Notes: generated by a model from the sequence alone, not told the origin. A stretch of 58,587 nucleotides of DNA from Candidatus Eremiobacterota bacterium (GCA_019235885.1 JAFAKB010000003.1:1-58587); one strand, 5' to 3'. Numbered from the stretch's first letter, positions 7,745 through 17,027 are shown. Made by a program: numbers and translations.

Positions 7745-10471
7745 TCAGGTGCTCAGGACGCGCTGCGCCTTGAGCGCGCGCGAGACGTCGTCGTACAGGG
7801 CGCCCAGGTGAGCGCGGGTTTGCACGTCGAGGCCGCGGCGGTTCAGCGCGCCGGCGAGGTCGTGGTCGAGCGCGGCCAGCTCGTAGCGGGCCATCGCCTG
7901 CGCGTCGTACGGCGTGCCGGGCGCCGGCGTGAGCGCCATCGTGCGCAGCATCGCCGCGTAGCGGCGCTGCAGGTTGCGGTGCACCTGCGTCGCCTGCGCG
8001 ACGCGCCCGTTCGCGATGTCGCCGAAGACCGACTGCTGCGTCCACTGGAACAGGTCGGCCAGCGTCATCGTCTCACCCGGCTTCGCCTTCGTCGGCATGT
8101 CCGCAAGACGCGCGAGCGTCAGCGGCGCGAACATGTAGCTCAGCGAACGCGCCTGGAAGCGCGCCGCCATGTCGGCGACCGAGAGGTCGTGCCGGGGCGC
8201 GTAGACCGCGCCGAAGCTCGAGAACGTCTCGTGCTCCGAGTAGACGAGCCGGCGCAGCGTGCGCGGATCGTACCGGAACGCGTCGTTCGAGAACAGGTAG
8301 CGGTCGAGCACCGCGAACGCGCGCTTCTCGTCGGCGCGCGCGACCGGCGTGAGCGGGATCTGGCCGTGCGGGTCGCCGGCGCGCGAGCGCGAGAGGTACT
8401 CGCCGCCGATCCAGTGCGAAGCGTCCGAGGTGCAGGCCGAGACCTTGCCCGCGAGGATCCCGAACGCCATCCGCTCTTCCTCGTACGGGTGCTCCGTTGC
8501 GGGGAAGCGCTGGTCGAGCTTCGGCAGCAGGCTCTCCACCAGACCGAGCTGCGAGTTGCACCAGCCGATCGGATCGTTCGTCAGCACGAACTGGTGCACG
8601 CGCGGATCGATCGCGTGCCCGTTGAACCACGCGACGTCCTCGTCGCTGGCGAAGCGGTACCGCGGATCGGTCCAGTTCGAGGCCCAGCGCGAGAGCGTCG
8701 GCACCTCGTCCTGCGGCGTGCGCGCGTTCGGAACCGGCTGGTAACCCCACTGAATCGCGTGGAAGTCGTACGGCCCGAGCACGCTCTGCTCGACCGTTCC
8801 CGTGCTCATCCCCTTCGGCCACACGTTGGCGGGGTTGTACTCCATCACCGACGACGCGATCCCATAGCGGGCGGTGAACGCCTTGTTCTGGACGTCCTTC
8901 GTCGAGTACGCCATGTGCCCGATGAAGTTGTGCTCGAGGCCGAAGTCGTGGCCGACCTCGTGCAGCACGACGGCGTGGAGATACTCCTGCGAGGTGCGGC
9001 GCGCGATGTCCGCGGTGTTGCCGCCGTCCATCAGCGCGGTGGTGATCGCCGCGTACATCATCTGCGCCTTCGCGCCCGGGCCGTCGTTGTGGGCGATGTA
9101 GCTGTGCTGCGCGAGGCGCGTGTCGTGGTCCGGGTCTTCCTGGCCGTCGGCGGTGATGCCGAGCAGGTGGTACTGGATCGCGCCGAAGCGGACCAAATCG
9201 CTGTCGATCATCACGCCGCTCCGGAAGACCTGGCCGGTGCGCGGGTCCCAGGTGAGCTGCGCCTCGGCGAAGCCGCCGCTGTTCGACTCGGTGAGCCAGC
9301 GGATCATGTTGTAGCGGATGTCGTCGGGATCGAAGTTCGGGTCGTTCGGCTGGTCCTGCACCTTGACGGCGTCGGAGATGCCGATCTTCTCGAACGGCGC
9401 GTTCCAGGCCAGGATCGCGCTGCGGATCGGCTCGCGGTACTCCGTCGGGATCCCGTTCGAGAGCGTGTACACGATCGGCTGAACCGCCGGCGAGATGGGC
9501 TTCGAGGGATCGCTGGCCTTCATGTTCCAGCGCATGATGTAGCGGACGTAGTTGTTCATCCGCTCCGGGTGGTCGAACGCGATGTGCGCGTCGCCGAAGT
9601 AGCCGACGCGGTCGTCCTCGAGCCGCGGCATGTACTTCGTCGCGTCGGGCAGCTCCGCGAAGTTGTACGCCATGTGCATTTGAATCGAACGCGGGTCGAC
9701 GACGGTGTCGACGACGCTCGGCTTGAGCGAGTCGAACGTCTGGTTCACCTCGACGACGACGTTCTTCGGAAACGCCTTGGAGACGCCGAAGTACGAGCGC
9801 TGCTGGTCGAGATGGTAGCCGCCGAGCGGGTTGGTCGGATCCTTCGTCACCTCGCTGAGCGTGTTGCCGAAGTCGATCACGTCGCCGAGCAGCGGCGAGA
9901 GCTCGATGACGATCGCCTTGTCCGCCTTGTTCTCGGCGACGATGCCGGCGATCCCGAGCAGCGAGTCGGCCGTCGACTGGCGGACCGCGTCGGCGAGCGG
10001 CGTGTTCGGGTCGGCCAGGAAGCGCGTGTGCGGCCAGATCATCGCGACGCTCTTGCCGGTGCGCACGAAGCGAACGACGCGCGCCTCCTGCTCGAAGACG
10101 TCGCCGGCCAGGATCCCGTAGCCGCCCAGGCCGTTCTTCGGAACCGCGGTCTGCAGGTAGTCCTTGTCCATCTGGTCGGCGGCGAGCCGCAGGTAGACTT
10201 TGCCGTCCTTGCGGATCAGCTGGAAGAGCCCGTTCTGGACAACCGCGTCCTTGACGAACGTGTCGTACGCCGGGATATCACCCGGCGCGGGCGGCTTCGC
10301 GGCGGCCGCCGCCGCGGCGGCTCCGGCGGCGGCACCGGCTGCCGCGCCCGCGGCGGCGGCGCTGGGCGAGCCGGAGGGCGCGGGCGATGGCCCGGCCGAC
10401 GTTTGAGCGACCGCCGGTCCGGCGAGCGCGAGAAAACACGAAAAGATCGCGGCAATAGGCCGGACGGTCAT
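7745..10471 (-). CDS. Secreted zinc-dependent metalloprotease (DUF5117/DUF5118 type)
   Basis: A 908-residue exported protein. Residues 1-22 are a signal peptide (ending PAVA), then an Ala/Gly/Pro-rich linker to about 65. The body has the extended zinc motif HEVGHDFGLEH (504-514): His504, Glu505, His508 and third ligand His514, i.e. the metzincin-like HExxHxxGxxH pattern. Length and the early FVKDAVVQNGLF region match the large DUF5117/DUF5118 metalloproteases of Bacteroidetes and Acidobacteria. GGAGG at 10479-10483 sits 7 nt before the ATG; a longer reading from 10624 would run through the tRNA gene and is rejected. It probably degrades extracellular peptides. A strong hairpin ends the transcript. 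Confidence 0.9.
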   Translation of the reverse strand: MTVRPIAAIFSCFLALAGPAVAQTSAGPSPAPSGSPSAAAAGAAAGAAAGAAAAAAAAKPPAPGDIPAYDTFVKDAVVQNGLFQLIRKDGKVYLRLAADQMDKDYLQTAVPKNGLGGYGILAGDVFEQEARVVRFVRTGKSVAMIWPHTRFLADPNTPLADAVRQSTADSLLGIAGIVAENKADKAIVIELSPLLGDVIDFGNTLSEVTKDPTNPLGGYHLDQQRSYFGVSKAFPKNVVVEVNQTFDSLKPSVVDTVVDPRSIQMHMAYNFAELPDATKYMPRLEDDRVGYFGDAHIAFDHPERMNNYVRYIMRWNMKASDPSKPISPAVQPIVYTLSNGIPTEYREPIRSAILAWNAPFEKIGISDAVKVQDQPNDPNFDPDDIRYNMIRWLTESNSGGFAEAQLTWDPRTGQVFRSGVMIDSDLVRFGAIQYHLLGITADGQEDPDHDTRLAQHSYIAHNDGPGAKAQMMYAAITTALMDGGNTADIARRTSQEYLHAVVLHEVGHDFGLEHNFIGHMAYSTKDVQNKAFTARYGIASSVMEYNPANVWPKGMSTGTVEQSVLGPYDFHAIQWGYQPVPNARTPQDEVPTLSRWASNWTDPRYRFASDEDVAWFNGHAIDPRVHQFVLTNDPIGWCNSQLGLVESLLPKLDQRFPATEHPYEEERMAFGILAGKVSACTSDASHWIGGEYLSRSRAGDPHGQIPLTPVARADEKRAFAVLDRYLFSNDAFRYDPRTLRRLVYSEHETFSSFGAVYAPRHDLSVADMAARFQARSLSYMFAPLTLARLADMPTKAKPGETMTLADLFQWTQQSVFGDIANGRVAQATQVHRNLQRRYAAMLRTMALTPAPGTPYDAQAMARYELAALDHDLAGALNRRGLDVQTRAHLGALYDDVSRALKAQRVLST

Positions 10472-10580
10472 CGAGAAACCTCCACAGGAACGTCCGCACG
10501 ATTTCGTAGGACCGCGGACGAAGACCCGCCCTAAATACGGCAGAAACCTGTTAAGGTTCCATGAATTGCGCGGAACCGTA

Positions 10581-10667
10581 TGGTGCCCAGGAAGGGACTC
10601 GAACCCCCACGACCTCGCGGTCACTAATACCTGAAACTAGCGCGTCTACCAATTCCGCCACCTGGGC
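10581..10667 (-). tRNA. tRNA-Leu (CAG anticodon)
   Basis: The minus strand folds into a full class II tRNA: acceptor GCCCAGG (complement of 10661-10667) pairs with CCTGGGC (complement of 10585-10591). The anticodon arm holds loop TTCAGGT with anticodon CAG, and there is a long variable arm (GACCGCGAGGTC region). The T-loop reads GGGGGTTCGAGTCCC. The 3' end is ACCA, so CCA is encoded. The length of 87 bases and long variable arm fit leucine. Confidence 0.95.
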
Positions 10668-10743
10668 CCGGACCGACCGACCTCGGTTCAGCCCTCGCCG
10701 CTTGCGGACCTGCGTTCCCCGTCTCTCTGACTCCCGAGGCCCT

Positions 10744-11388
10744 TCACTTCGCGCCGCCGCAGCGCGACGCGATGGATATCAGCAGCGGACTGAGGCGTCC
10801 CTCGCTTTTCGCGATCGGTCGTTCTTGCTCGCCGATGGCGGCGGCCACGTCGGCGAAGAACGCGCGCGTCATGGGAACCCATCGCGGCGAGTGGGGAAAT
10901 ATCGCGCCCATCCTCTGCAACCGGATCGTTTCGAGGATGCCGTTGATCGTGTCGAGCTCCTCCGTTTGCTTCGCAGCGATCTCGTGCAGCTGCGCTTTGG
11001 CGGCCACGACGTCGCGGTCGTCCTGGGTTCGCGGAGTAGGCGGGACCACCGCACCGTCGAGCCGTCCCCGCGCATCGCTCAGGTTCTTCACCATCGCCTG
11101 CACGTTATTTGCCATTACCACCAAGTCGAGGTCTTGCCGTGGCCCAGACAACGCCATGCCGCGGTAACCGGCTTTGCTGGAGGCGATCAGCGCGTCGTTC
11201 TGCATCAGCGCCTGCACGGCCGGCGCGACGCTGTCGCGCAAGGCCGTGCACAGGGGGCGTGACTTCGTCGTACCGATCACCGGAAGAGCGGGCGGCGTCG
11301 CGGACGAGCCCGGGTCGGCGCCCTCCGCACACGTTTGTCGCGGGCCGATGAGTGCGAGAACGAGGATAACCGCGCCTATCGTCTTCAT
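10744..11388 (-). CDS. Secreted helical protein of unknown function
   Basis: A 214-residue protein with an N-terminal signal peptide (about 1-21, MKTIGAVILVLALIG). The rest is mostly polar and helical: two long helical stretches (48-105 and 117-150) with regular hydrophobic spacing. Two Cys residues in the mature part (SRPLCTALRD and SRCGGAK) could form a disulphide. I recognise no domain. It lies just upstream of the tRNA-Leu gene on the same strand and downstream of the PEBP gene by 46 bases. It may be a periplasmic structural or stress protein; nothing in the sequence decides. Confidence 0.6.
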   Translation of the reverse strand: MKTIGAVILVLALIGPRQTCAEGADPGSSATPPALPVIGTTKSRPLCTALRDSVAPAVQALMQNDALIASSKAGYRGMALSGPRQDLDLVVMANNVQAMVKNLSDARGRLDGAVVPPTPRTQDDRDVVAAKAQLHEIAAKQTEELDTINGILETIRLQRMGAIFPHSPRWVPMTRAFFADVAAAIGEQERPIAKSEGRLSPLLISIASRCGGAK

Positions 11389-11434
11389 CGCGGCCCGCTA
11401 CGATCGACAGCTGTCACTTGTCGTCGCCGCACCG

Positions 11435-11860
11435 TCAGCGTTTGTAGACGGGAACGAGCTTCGCGCTCGTCAGGGTGCGCTTGTTGGCGTCGATCGCTTG
11501 GAGCACGAAGGTGTAGTGGTGCGCCGGCCCCGGCGGCGGACACGGGCCGCCCCAGCCGAGCGTTCCGAAGTCGTTCTTGCCGACGACGGCGCCGCGCGGA
11601 ACCTTCGGGCCGAGCGCGCGCGCGCTCGCCGGAATGTCGGTGACGATCCAGTGCACCCAGCCGCCGGGCTTCGGCGCGTCGTGGTCGATCACGGTGAGGT
11701 CGAAGGCGCGCGTGCCGCGCGGCGGCGCGTTCCAGCGCAGCCGCGGCGTCCGGTTCATGCCCTCGCAGCCGTTCTTGTTCCAGACGAACGGCTTGCGGAC
11801 CGGTTCGCCGCTCTTCACGTCGGGACTCCACAGCGAGAGCGCCAGCAGCATCGGCAGCAT
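11435..11860 (-). CDS. YbhB/YbcL family PEBP protein
   Basis: A 141-residue phosphatidylethanolamine-binding-protein fold. Family marks are DHDAPKPGGWVHWIVTDIP in the middle and GWGGPCPPPGPAHHYTFVL near the C-terminus, containing the conserved ligand-pocket residues Asp, His and the G-P-C-P-P loop. Bacterial members bind small anions or act as inhibitors; the ligand is unknown. A strong site, GAGGAGG, lies just before the ATG. The N-terminus begins with a short hydrophobic run (MLPMLLALSLW) that may be a truncated signal peptide. A second, more divergent PEBP is at 17024-17581. Confidence 0.9.
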   Translation of the reverse strand: MLPMLLALSLWSPDVKSGEPVRKPFVWNKNGCEGMNRTPRLRWNAPPRGTRAFDLTVIDHDAPKPGGWVHWIVTDIPASARALGPKVPRGAVVGKNDFGTLGWGGPCPPPGPAHHYTFVLQAIDANKRTLTSAKLVPVYKR

Positions 11861-11875
11861 GTGTTTCCTCCTCGA

Positions 11876-12742
11876 TCAGCCTCGTTGCACCAGCGATATT
11901 CCGAGCGCGATCGCCGCCAGCCCGCCGAGATCGCGCGCGCCGACCGGCTCGTGCAGCAGCAGCGCCGCCAGCGCGAGCCCGAACACCGGCGTGAGAAAAT
12001 AGTACGCGCTGACCCGCGAAGCCTCGCCGTGGGCCAGCAGCCAGAACCACAGCAGCGAGGCGCCGAGCGACATCACCAGCACCACGTACCAGAAGGAGAC
12101 GATCAGCTCCCACGACCAGCGCGCGTGCGGCATCCCTTCCAACGCCGGCGCGAGCGGAAGCAACACGATCGCGGCGGCGAGCAGCTGCACCGCGTTGACC
12201 GCGCGGAGGTCCAAGTCCGCGCACCAGCGTTTGAAGACGATCGTCGAGCCGACGCTGCCCAAAACGCCGGCGAACGCGAGCGCGACATCGCCGGGGTCCG
12301 CACTGCCCGTTCCGGCGCGCACGATCATGATCGCCACCACGCCGCCGAAGCCGAGCAGCAGCCCGCCCAGCTTCAGCGGGGTGAGCGGCTCGCGCAGCAG
12401 CCAGGGCGCGACGAGCGCGAGCGCGAGCGGGTTCGTCGAGGCGACGATCGCGCCGATCCCGGACGCGATGTGGCGCAGCGCGACGTATGTGCAGCCCAGG
12501 TAGACGGCGTTCCCGAGCAGGCCGTACACGACCGCTGCCACCCATTCGCGCCGCCCGCGCGGCATCCGCGCGCCCAGCGCGCGCGCGAGCGCGAGCGCGA
12601 GCAGTCCCGAAACGGTGAAGCGCACGACCAGGAACCACAGCGGCGAGGTCCCCACGACCCCGACCTTGCTCGGCACGAACGCCGAGGCCCACAAGACAAT
12701 GTAGAACAGCGCGCCCGCGACGCCCAACGCTCGAGCGTTCAC
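11876..12742 (-). CDS. EamA/DMT-superfamily transporter
   Basis: 288 residues, ten hydrophobic helices in two EamA repeats. It opens with LGVAGALFYIVLWASAFVPSKVGV, where W-A-S-x-F is the common DMT first-helix pattern; the second repeat starts around DVALAFAGVLGSVGSTIVFKRW. Likely a metabolite or amino-acid exporter. The start is GTG. It precedes the PEBP gene by 15 bases on the same strand, so they may be one transcript. It is a distant relative of the DMT protein at 3255-4160, not a recent copy. Confidence 0.88.
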   Translation of the reverse strand: MNARALGVAGALFYIVLWASAFVPSKVGVVGTSPLWFLVVRFTVSGLLALALARALGARMPRGRREWVAAVVYGLLGNAVYLGCTYVALRHIASGIGAIVASTNPLALALVAPWLLREPLTPLKLGGLLLGFGGVVAIMIVRAGTGSADPGDVALAFAGVLGSVGSTIVFKRWCADLDLRAVNAVQLLAAAIVLLPLAPALEGMPHARWSWELIVSFWYVVLVMSLGASLLWFWLLAHGEASRVSAYYFLTPVFGLALAALLLHEPVGARDLGGLAAIALGISLVQRG

Positions 12743-12950
12743 CGCGTCATGCTACGCCCGCGAGGCGCGACCGGACACCACTTCGGTCGGCTGCAAAGCG
12801 ACCGAGGGGCAGGTCGAGGGCGAAAAAAGTGATGCGCTCACGACCGGAATTGCGACATTGGTCGAAGGGCTCCGCCGCACCGACGACTAAAGGGGCCGCC
12901 GCTCAACCCTACCTTTCATCCTGACACTTGGTGGTGTGGGAGGATTCCTT

Positions 12951-13919
12951 TTGAAACAGGCTAGGCTCTTTGCCGTGGCGGCGGTTTCCGCGTTGCTGAC
13001 GGCGTGCAACAACGGCGGTGCGACTCCGCCGGCTATGCCGCGGGCGGTTCAGCCCAGCAGCGACGTGCGCGAGTTCCAGTCGATCTCGACGTTCGTCGCG
13101 CAGAACACCTCGACGGGCGAGTTCGTCCGCGTGTTCCCGACGCGCGACGTGATGGACGCGTTCCGCGCGACCGACGCCGGGCAGCGCTTCACTCAAGCGA
13201 CGAACAACCTGACCTATCACGGCGGTCCGGTTCAGACCAGTCCGAAGATCTACGTCGTGTACTGGGGCTCGTCGTGGAACAGCAGCACCGGCGACCCGAA
13301 GGGCGTGCGCGCGCGCGCAAACGCGTTCTTCGGCGTGATCGGCGGCAGCAAATGGCTCAACAGCGTCACGCAGTACACGGAGAGCAACGGCCAGCACGTC
13401 GGCAACGCCGCCGGCAGCTTCGTCGGCTCGTACGTCGACACGTCGAGCTCGCCGCCGAGCCGTCCGACGCAGTCACAGCTCGCCGCAGAAGCGGCGAAGG
13501 CCGCGGCCCACTACGGCGACTACAGCGCGAGCGCGAGCTACGTCGTCGCGCTGCCGCACGGCATCCGGCCGTCCGGCTTCGGTTCGCAGTACTGCGCGTG
13601 GCACAGCTCGACGAGCGTCTCCGGCAAGGGCACGATCGCGTACACGAACGATCCGTATCTCCCCGACGTCGGGTACTCGTGCGGCGCGGGCTCGGTGAAC
13701 AACCCGGGCACGCTCGACGGCATCACGATCGTGTACGGCCACGAGCAAGGTGAGACCGAGACGGATCCGCAGCCGAACAGCGGCTGGCTCGACAGCAGCG
13801 GCGCCGAGAACGGCGACAAGTGCGCGTGGACCGGGCTCGAGAACAACCCGAACGCGGGCGGTTATCCGACCCAACCGCTCTGGAGCAACGCCAACAACGG
13901 TTGCGTGCAGAGCTACTGA
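12951..13919 (+). CDS. Lipoprotein with exordium-like/HExxE-TDP domain, paralogue A
   Basis: 322 residues from a TTG start: GGGAGGA at 12938-12944 lies 6 nt before TTG 12951, and the paralogue at 14104 shows the same arrangement. A lipoprotein signal ends in LLTAC (Cys19). The mature part has YHGGPVQTSPKIYVVYWG (89-106), reminiscent of plant phosphate-induced/exordium proteins, and GHEQGETETDP (263-273) followed by GWLD and GDKCAW. That HExxE plus TDP/GW-D/GDKC pattern occurs in secreted bacterial and fungal proteins that may be metalloproteases; activity is unproven. Four or more cysteines suggest disulphides. It is followed by a close duplicate. Confidence 0.75.
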   Translation: MKQARLFAVAAVSALLTACNNGGATPPAMPRAVQPSSDVREFQSISTFVAQNTSTGEFVRVFPTRDVMDAFRATDAGQRFTQATNNLTYHGGPVQTSPKIYVVYWGSSWNSSTGDPKGVRARANAFFGVIGGSKWLNSVTQYTESNGQHVGNAAGSFVGSYVDTSSSPPSRPTQSQLAAEAAKAAAHYGDYSASASYVVALPHGIRPSGFGSQYCAWHSSTSVSGKGTIAYTNDPYLPDVGYSCGAGSVNNPGTLDGITIVYGHEQGETETDPQPNSGWLDSSGAENGDKCAWTGLENNPNAGGYPTQPLWSNANNGCVQSY

Positions 13920-13988
13920 AGCGGCGTGCGTATGACTTCTGTCAAAGATTGACGACAAAGGTCAGCGGCACGACTTTTCTCGAAGGTC

Positions 13989-14027
13989 CCTTGGGAGGCC
14001 GCACATAAGAGTCGCGGCCTCCCAAGG
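13989..14027. terminator. Stem-loop between the duplicated lipoprotein genes
   Basis: Perfect 14-base stem: 13989-14002 with 14014-14027, loop of 11 bases. It lies 70 bases after the first paralogue's stop. No T-tract follows, so it may stabilise or end the upstream message. Confidence 0.5.
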
Positions 14028-14103
14028 TCCAAGTCCCCGTAGAACCAAGCCAACTCAAACCTAGTCACTCAAGCTACCACCTTTCGGGGTGTGGAGGTTT
14101 TCC

Positions 14104-15075
14104 TTGAAGTACACCAGGCTTTTTGCCGCGGCGGCGGTTTCTTCGTTGCTCGCCGCGTGCGGCGGCGGCGGCACGGTCGTGCCGGCGAACAACACCGTAG
14201 CGCCCTCGTCGTCGGACCGCTCGCAGGAGTTCTCGTCGGTCTCGACCTTCGTCGCGCAGAACACCACGACAGGCGAGTTCGTCCGCGTCGTCCCGACCCG
14301 CAGCGTGATGGACGCGTTCCGCGCGAGCGCCGCCGGCCAGCGCTTCACTCACTCCGGCAGCAACATGACGTACCACGGCGGTCCGGTTCAGACCAATCCG
14401 AAGATCTACGTCGTCTACTGGGGATCGGCGTGGAACGGAAGCAGCGGCGACCCGAACGGCGTGCGCAGCTACTACAACGCGTTCCTCGGCGTGATCGGCG
14501 GGAGCGCCTGGCTCAACACCGTCACGCAGTACACGCAGAGCGACGGTCAGCACGTCGGCAACCAGTCCGGTTCGTTCGTCGGCTCGTACGTCGACACGAC
14601 CAGTTCGCCGCCGAGCCGACCGACGCAGTCGCAGCTCGCCGCGGAAGCGACGAAGGCCGCCGGGCACTACGGCGACTACAGCGTGAACGCCAGCTACATC
14701 GTCGCGCTGCCGCACGGAATTCGTCCGTCCGGCTTCGGAACGCAGTACTGCGCGTGGCACAGCTCGACCGGCACGAGCCACGGCACGATCGCGTACACCA
14801 ACGAGCCTTACCTCCCCGACGTCGGCTACTCGTGCGGCGCGGGCTCGGTGAACAACCCCGGCACGCTCGACGGCGTCTCGATCGTCGGCGGCCACGAGCA
14901 GGCCGAGACCGAGACCGATCCGCAGCCGAACACCGGCTGGCTTGACAGCAGCAACGCCGAGATCGGCGACAAGTGCGCGTGGATGAACCTCGAGGACAAT
15001 CCGAACGCGGGCAACTACCCGACCCAGCCGCTGTGGAGCAACGCCAGCAGCAGCTGCGTCCAGAGCTACCCCTAG
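14104..15075 (+). CDS. Lipoprotein with exordium-like/HExxE-TDP domain, paralogue B
   Basis: 323 residues, clearly a recent duplicate of the gene at 12951-13919: most positions are identical across the mature region, including YHGGPVQT, PKIYVVYWG, GSYVDT, LPHGIRPSGFG, and the GHEQAETETDP motif. Lipobox LLAAC with Cys19. GGAGG at 14093-14097 is 6 nt before the TTG start. Differences concentrate at the N-terminal linker (Gly-rich after Cys19) and around residue 220. The pair could be a dosage duplication or specificity variants of one secreted activity. A classic hairpin terminator follows at 15096-15129. Confidence 0.75.
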   Translation: MKYTRLFAAAAVSSLLAACGGGGTVVPANNTVAPSSSDRSQEFSSVSTFVAQNTTTGEFVRVVPTRSVMDAFRASAAGQRFTHSGSNMTYHGGPVQTNPKIYVVYWGSAWNGSSGDPNGVRSYYNAFLGVIGGSAWLNTVTQYTQSDGQHVGNQSGSFVGSYVDTTSSPPSRPTQSQLAAEATKAAGHYGDYSVNASYIVALPHGIRPSGFGTQYCAWHSSTGTSHGTIAYTNEPYLPDVGYSCGAGSVNNPGTLDGVSIVGGHEQAETETDPQPNTGWLDSSNAEIGDKCAWMNLEDNPNAGNYPTQPLWSNASSSCVQSYP

Positions 15076-15095
15076 CGGCCCCCAGGGAGCGTAAC

Positions 15096-15129
15096 GAACG
15101 AGCCCGCCGGTTCTCCGGCGGGCTCGTTC
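15096..15129 (+). terminator. Intrinsic terminator-like hairpin
   Basis: 15-base perfect stem, 15096-15110 with 15115-15129, with a TTCT tetraloop, followed by CCTTTC. It ends the duplicated lipoprotein locus 20 bases after the second stop. Confidence 0.8.
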
Positions 15130-15266
15130 CTTTCAAAGGCGGCGTTTTGCCTGAAAAACCGGCACCAATCACGGGATCGGGCGGTTCGAGGATGCATAGA
15201 GCGAAATGGAAGCCCGGAGCCTATGGAGCGCGCGCTGATCCTCACCGGAACGACCGGTCTCGTCTC

Positions 15267-15776
15267 ATGACCGACGAAGCAGTCTTCTACCGCCGCTTCG
15301 TCGACGACGTCCGCCGCTGCGCCGCGGGCCGCGCGCCCTCGGCGGTCGCCGAGATCGAGCACCGGGTCCGGATCGCCATGATCGCCCCGCCGTCGCAGCG
15401 CGAGCGGCGCTGGGCGCGCGTCGTCGCCGCCGTGAACGACCTGCTGGCCGGCGTCGCGGCCCCGGCGAACGACGGTGCCGCGGCGCGGCTGCGCGCCTTC
15501 GCCCGGGAGAACGCGGACCTGGGCCGGCCGCGCGACGTCGCGATCACCGACTTCCGGCTCGACGCGCAACCCGAGGGGACGCTGACCGGGCGCGACGGCC
15601 GCATCTACCTGGTCTTCGCGGCCGCGACGCGCGCGCTCCGGCAGCGTCCGCCGGCACCCGCGCTCGACGAAGTCGTCCCGGCCTCCACCCGCCGCCTCGC
15701 CGAGTGGTCGGTCTTCGGGGTCTGCACCGCCGCGGCCGCCGCGGCGGTCTGGTTCGCCTTCTTCGTTCCGGTCTAG
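15267..15776 (+). CDS. Hypothetical tail-anchored membrane protein
   Basis: 169 residues from ATG 15267. The first 140 residues are soluble, Arg/Ala-rich and predicted helical, with no motif I recognise; a single hydrophobic helix closes the protein (WSVFGVCTAAAAAAVWFAFFVPV region), leaving almost nothing on the far side, so it is tail-anchored or C-in. An upstream in-frame ATG at 15192 would add 25 residues, but its ribosome site touches the start codon. It is 57 bases ahead of the MFS gene on the same strand. Function unknown. Confidence 0.55.
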   Translation: MTDEAVFYRRFVDDVRRCAAGRAPSAVAEIEHRVRIAMIAPPSQRERRWARVVAAVNDLLAGVAAPANDGAAARLRAFARENADLGRPRDVAITDFRLDAQPEGTLTGRDGRIYLVFAAATRALRQRPPAPALDEVVPASTRRLAEWSVFGVCTAAAAAAVWFAFFVPV

Positions 15777-15833
15777 TCGCGCGCGCCCGCGCGGCGCGAA
15801 ACGCCTGCGCGTCGAAACGGGTCACGACGGCAG

Positions 15834-17027
15834 ATGATCCTGCGCTTGCTGCCGATCCTCGGCATCACGTTCATCGACATCCTCGGGTTCAGCATCCTGA
15901 TCCCGCTGATGCCGTTCTTCGTGAAAAAGTTCGGCGCGCCCGACGTCGTCGTCGGCGTCGTCTTCGCGACCTACTCGCTGTGCCAGTTCGTCGCCGGGCC
16001 GATCTGGGGAAACGTCAGCGACCGCATCGGGCGCAAGATGGTGCTGATCGTCTCGCAGGCCGGTGCCACGGTCGCGTGGGCGATCCTCGCCTTCGCGCCG
16101 TCGATCCCGTTCGTGATCTTCTCGCGCGCGATCGAGGGGTTCAGCGGGGGAAACATCGGCGTCACGCAGGCGTACGTCGGCGATCTCGTCGAGCCGAAAA
16201 AACGCGGTCAAGCCTTCGCGTACGTCGGCGCGGCGTTCGCGGCGGGGTTCGTCTTCGGCCCCGCCAGCGGCGGCTATCTCGCCGATCGCTACGGCTTCGG
16301 GGTGCCGTTCCTCGTCGCGGCGGCGCTGCAATTGCTCACGCTGCTGCTCACCATCTTCATGCTGCCCGAGTCGCGCGGGCGCGCGCCGGAAGGGACGCAG
16401 AGCGCGGTCGGGTTCGGTGACATCGCCGGCTCGCTGGCGGACAAGGCGGTCGCGCCGGTGCTGTGGCTGCGGCTCGTCTACACCTTCGGCATGTACGGCT
16501 GGTTCGCGGCGCTGGCGCTGATCCTCCACGCGCAGCTCGGCTGGAACTTCAAGCAGATCTCGTACGTGTTCGCTGCGTTCGGCGTGCTGCAGGTGATCTT
16601 GCAGGTCGCCCTCGTCGGCCGGCTCGTCGACACCATCGGCAACCGCAACGCGACGAACCTCGGCTTCGCGCTGTGCACCGCCGCGTTCGTGCTGGTTCCG
16701 CTGAGCACGTCGCTGTGGGTCGCGCTGCTGGTGCTGCTGCTGTTCGGCATCGGGATCAGCGTCACCAACGCCGCCTTCCCCGCGCTCGCCTCCGACGCCG
16801 CACCCGACGCGAAGCGCGGCACCGTCCTCGGCGTCGTGTCCGGCCTCGACAGCTTGGCCGGATTCGTCATGCCGCCGATCGTGACCGGCGTGCTCGGCGC
16901 GTTCGGCGTCACGCCGGCCGCCGCGATCATCGCGGCGCTCGTCGGCACCGCCCTCGTGATGGGACTGATCCAAGCCCGCCGCACGCCAGCGGCGCCGATC
17001 GGCGCCGCGGCGGCCGCAGCCGAATGA
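15834..17027 (+). CDS. MFS transporter, TetA/multidrug-type (DHA1)
   Basis: 397 residues, twelve helices. Motif A is GPIWGNVSDRIGRKMVLI (between helices 2 and 3); the helix 1 phrase GITFIDILGFSILIPLMPFF and the helix 5 GPASGGYLADRYG correspond to the drug:H+ antiporter-1 family of TetA/Bcr proteins. It should export a small molecule; the substrate is not visible. The stop overlaps the start of the PEBP gene (ATGA), so both proteins are made from one message. Ala-rich C-terminal tail. Confidence 0.92.
   Translation: MILRLLPILGITFIDILGFSILIPLMPFFVKKFGAPDVVVGVVFATYSLCQFVAGPIWGNVSDRIGRKMVLIVSQAGATVAWAILAFAPSIPFVIFSRAIEGFSGGNIGVTQAYVGDLVEPKKRGQAFAYVGAAFAAGFVFGPASGGYLADRYGFGVPFLVAAALQLLTLLLTIFMLPESRGRAPEGTQSAVGFGDIAGSLADKAVAPVLWLRLVYTFGMYGWFAALALILHAQLGWNFKQISYVFAAFGVLQVILQVALVGRLVDTIGNRNATNLGFALCTAAFVLVPLSTSLWVALLVLLLFGIGISVTNAAFPALASDAAPDAKRGTVLGVVSGLDSLAGFVMPPIVTGVLGAFGVTPAAAIIAALVGTALVMGLIQARRTPAAPIGAAAAAAE

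Noticed and set aside
7808-10534. A 908-codon open frame on the plus strand opposite the metalloprotease
   Set aside because: Arg/Val-rich, no domain, exactly antisense to a well-supported gene; typical GC-rich shadow frame.
10472-10624. Extension of the metalloprotease start to 10624
   Set aside because: It would read through the tRNA-Leu gene; ATG 10471 has GGAGG 7 nt upstream and begins a signal peptide.
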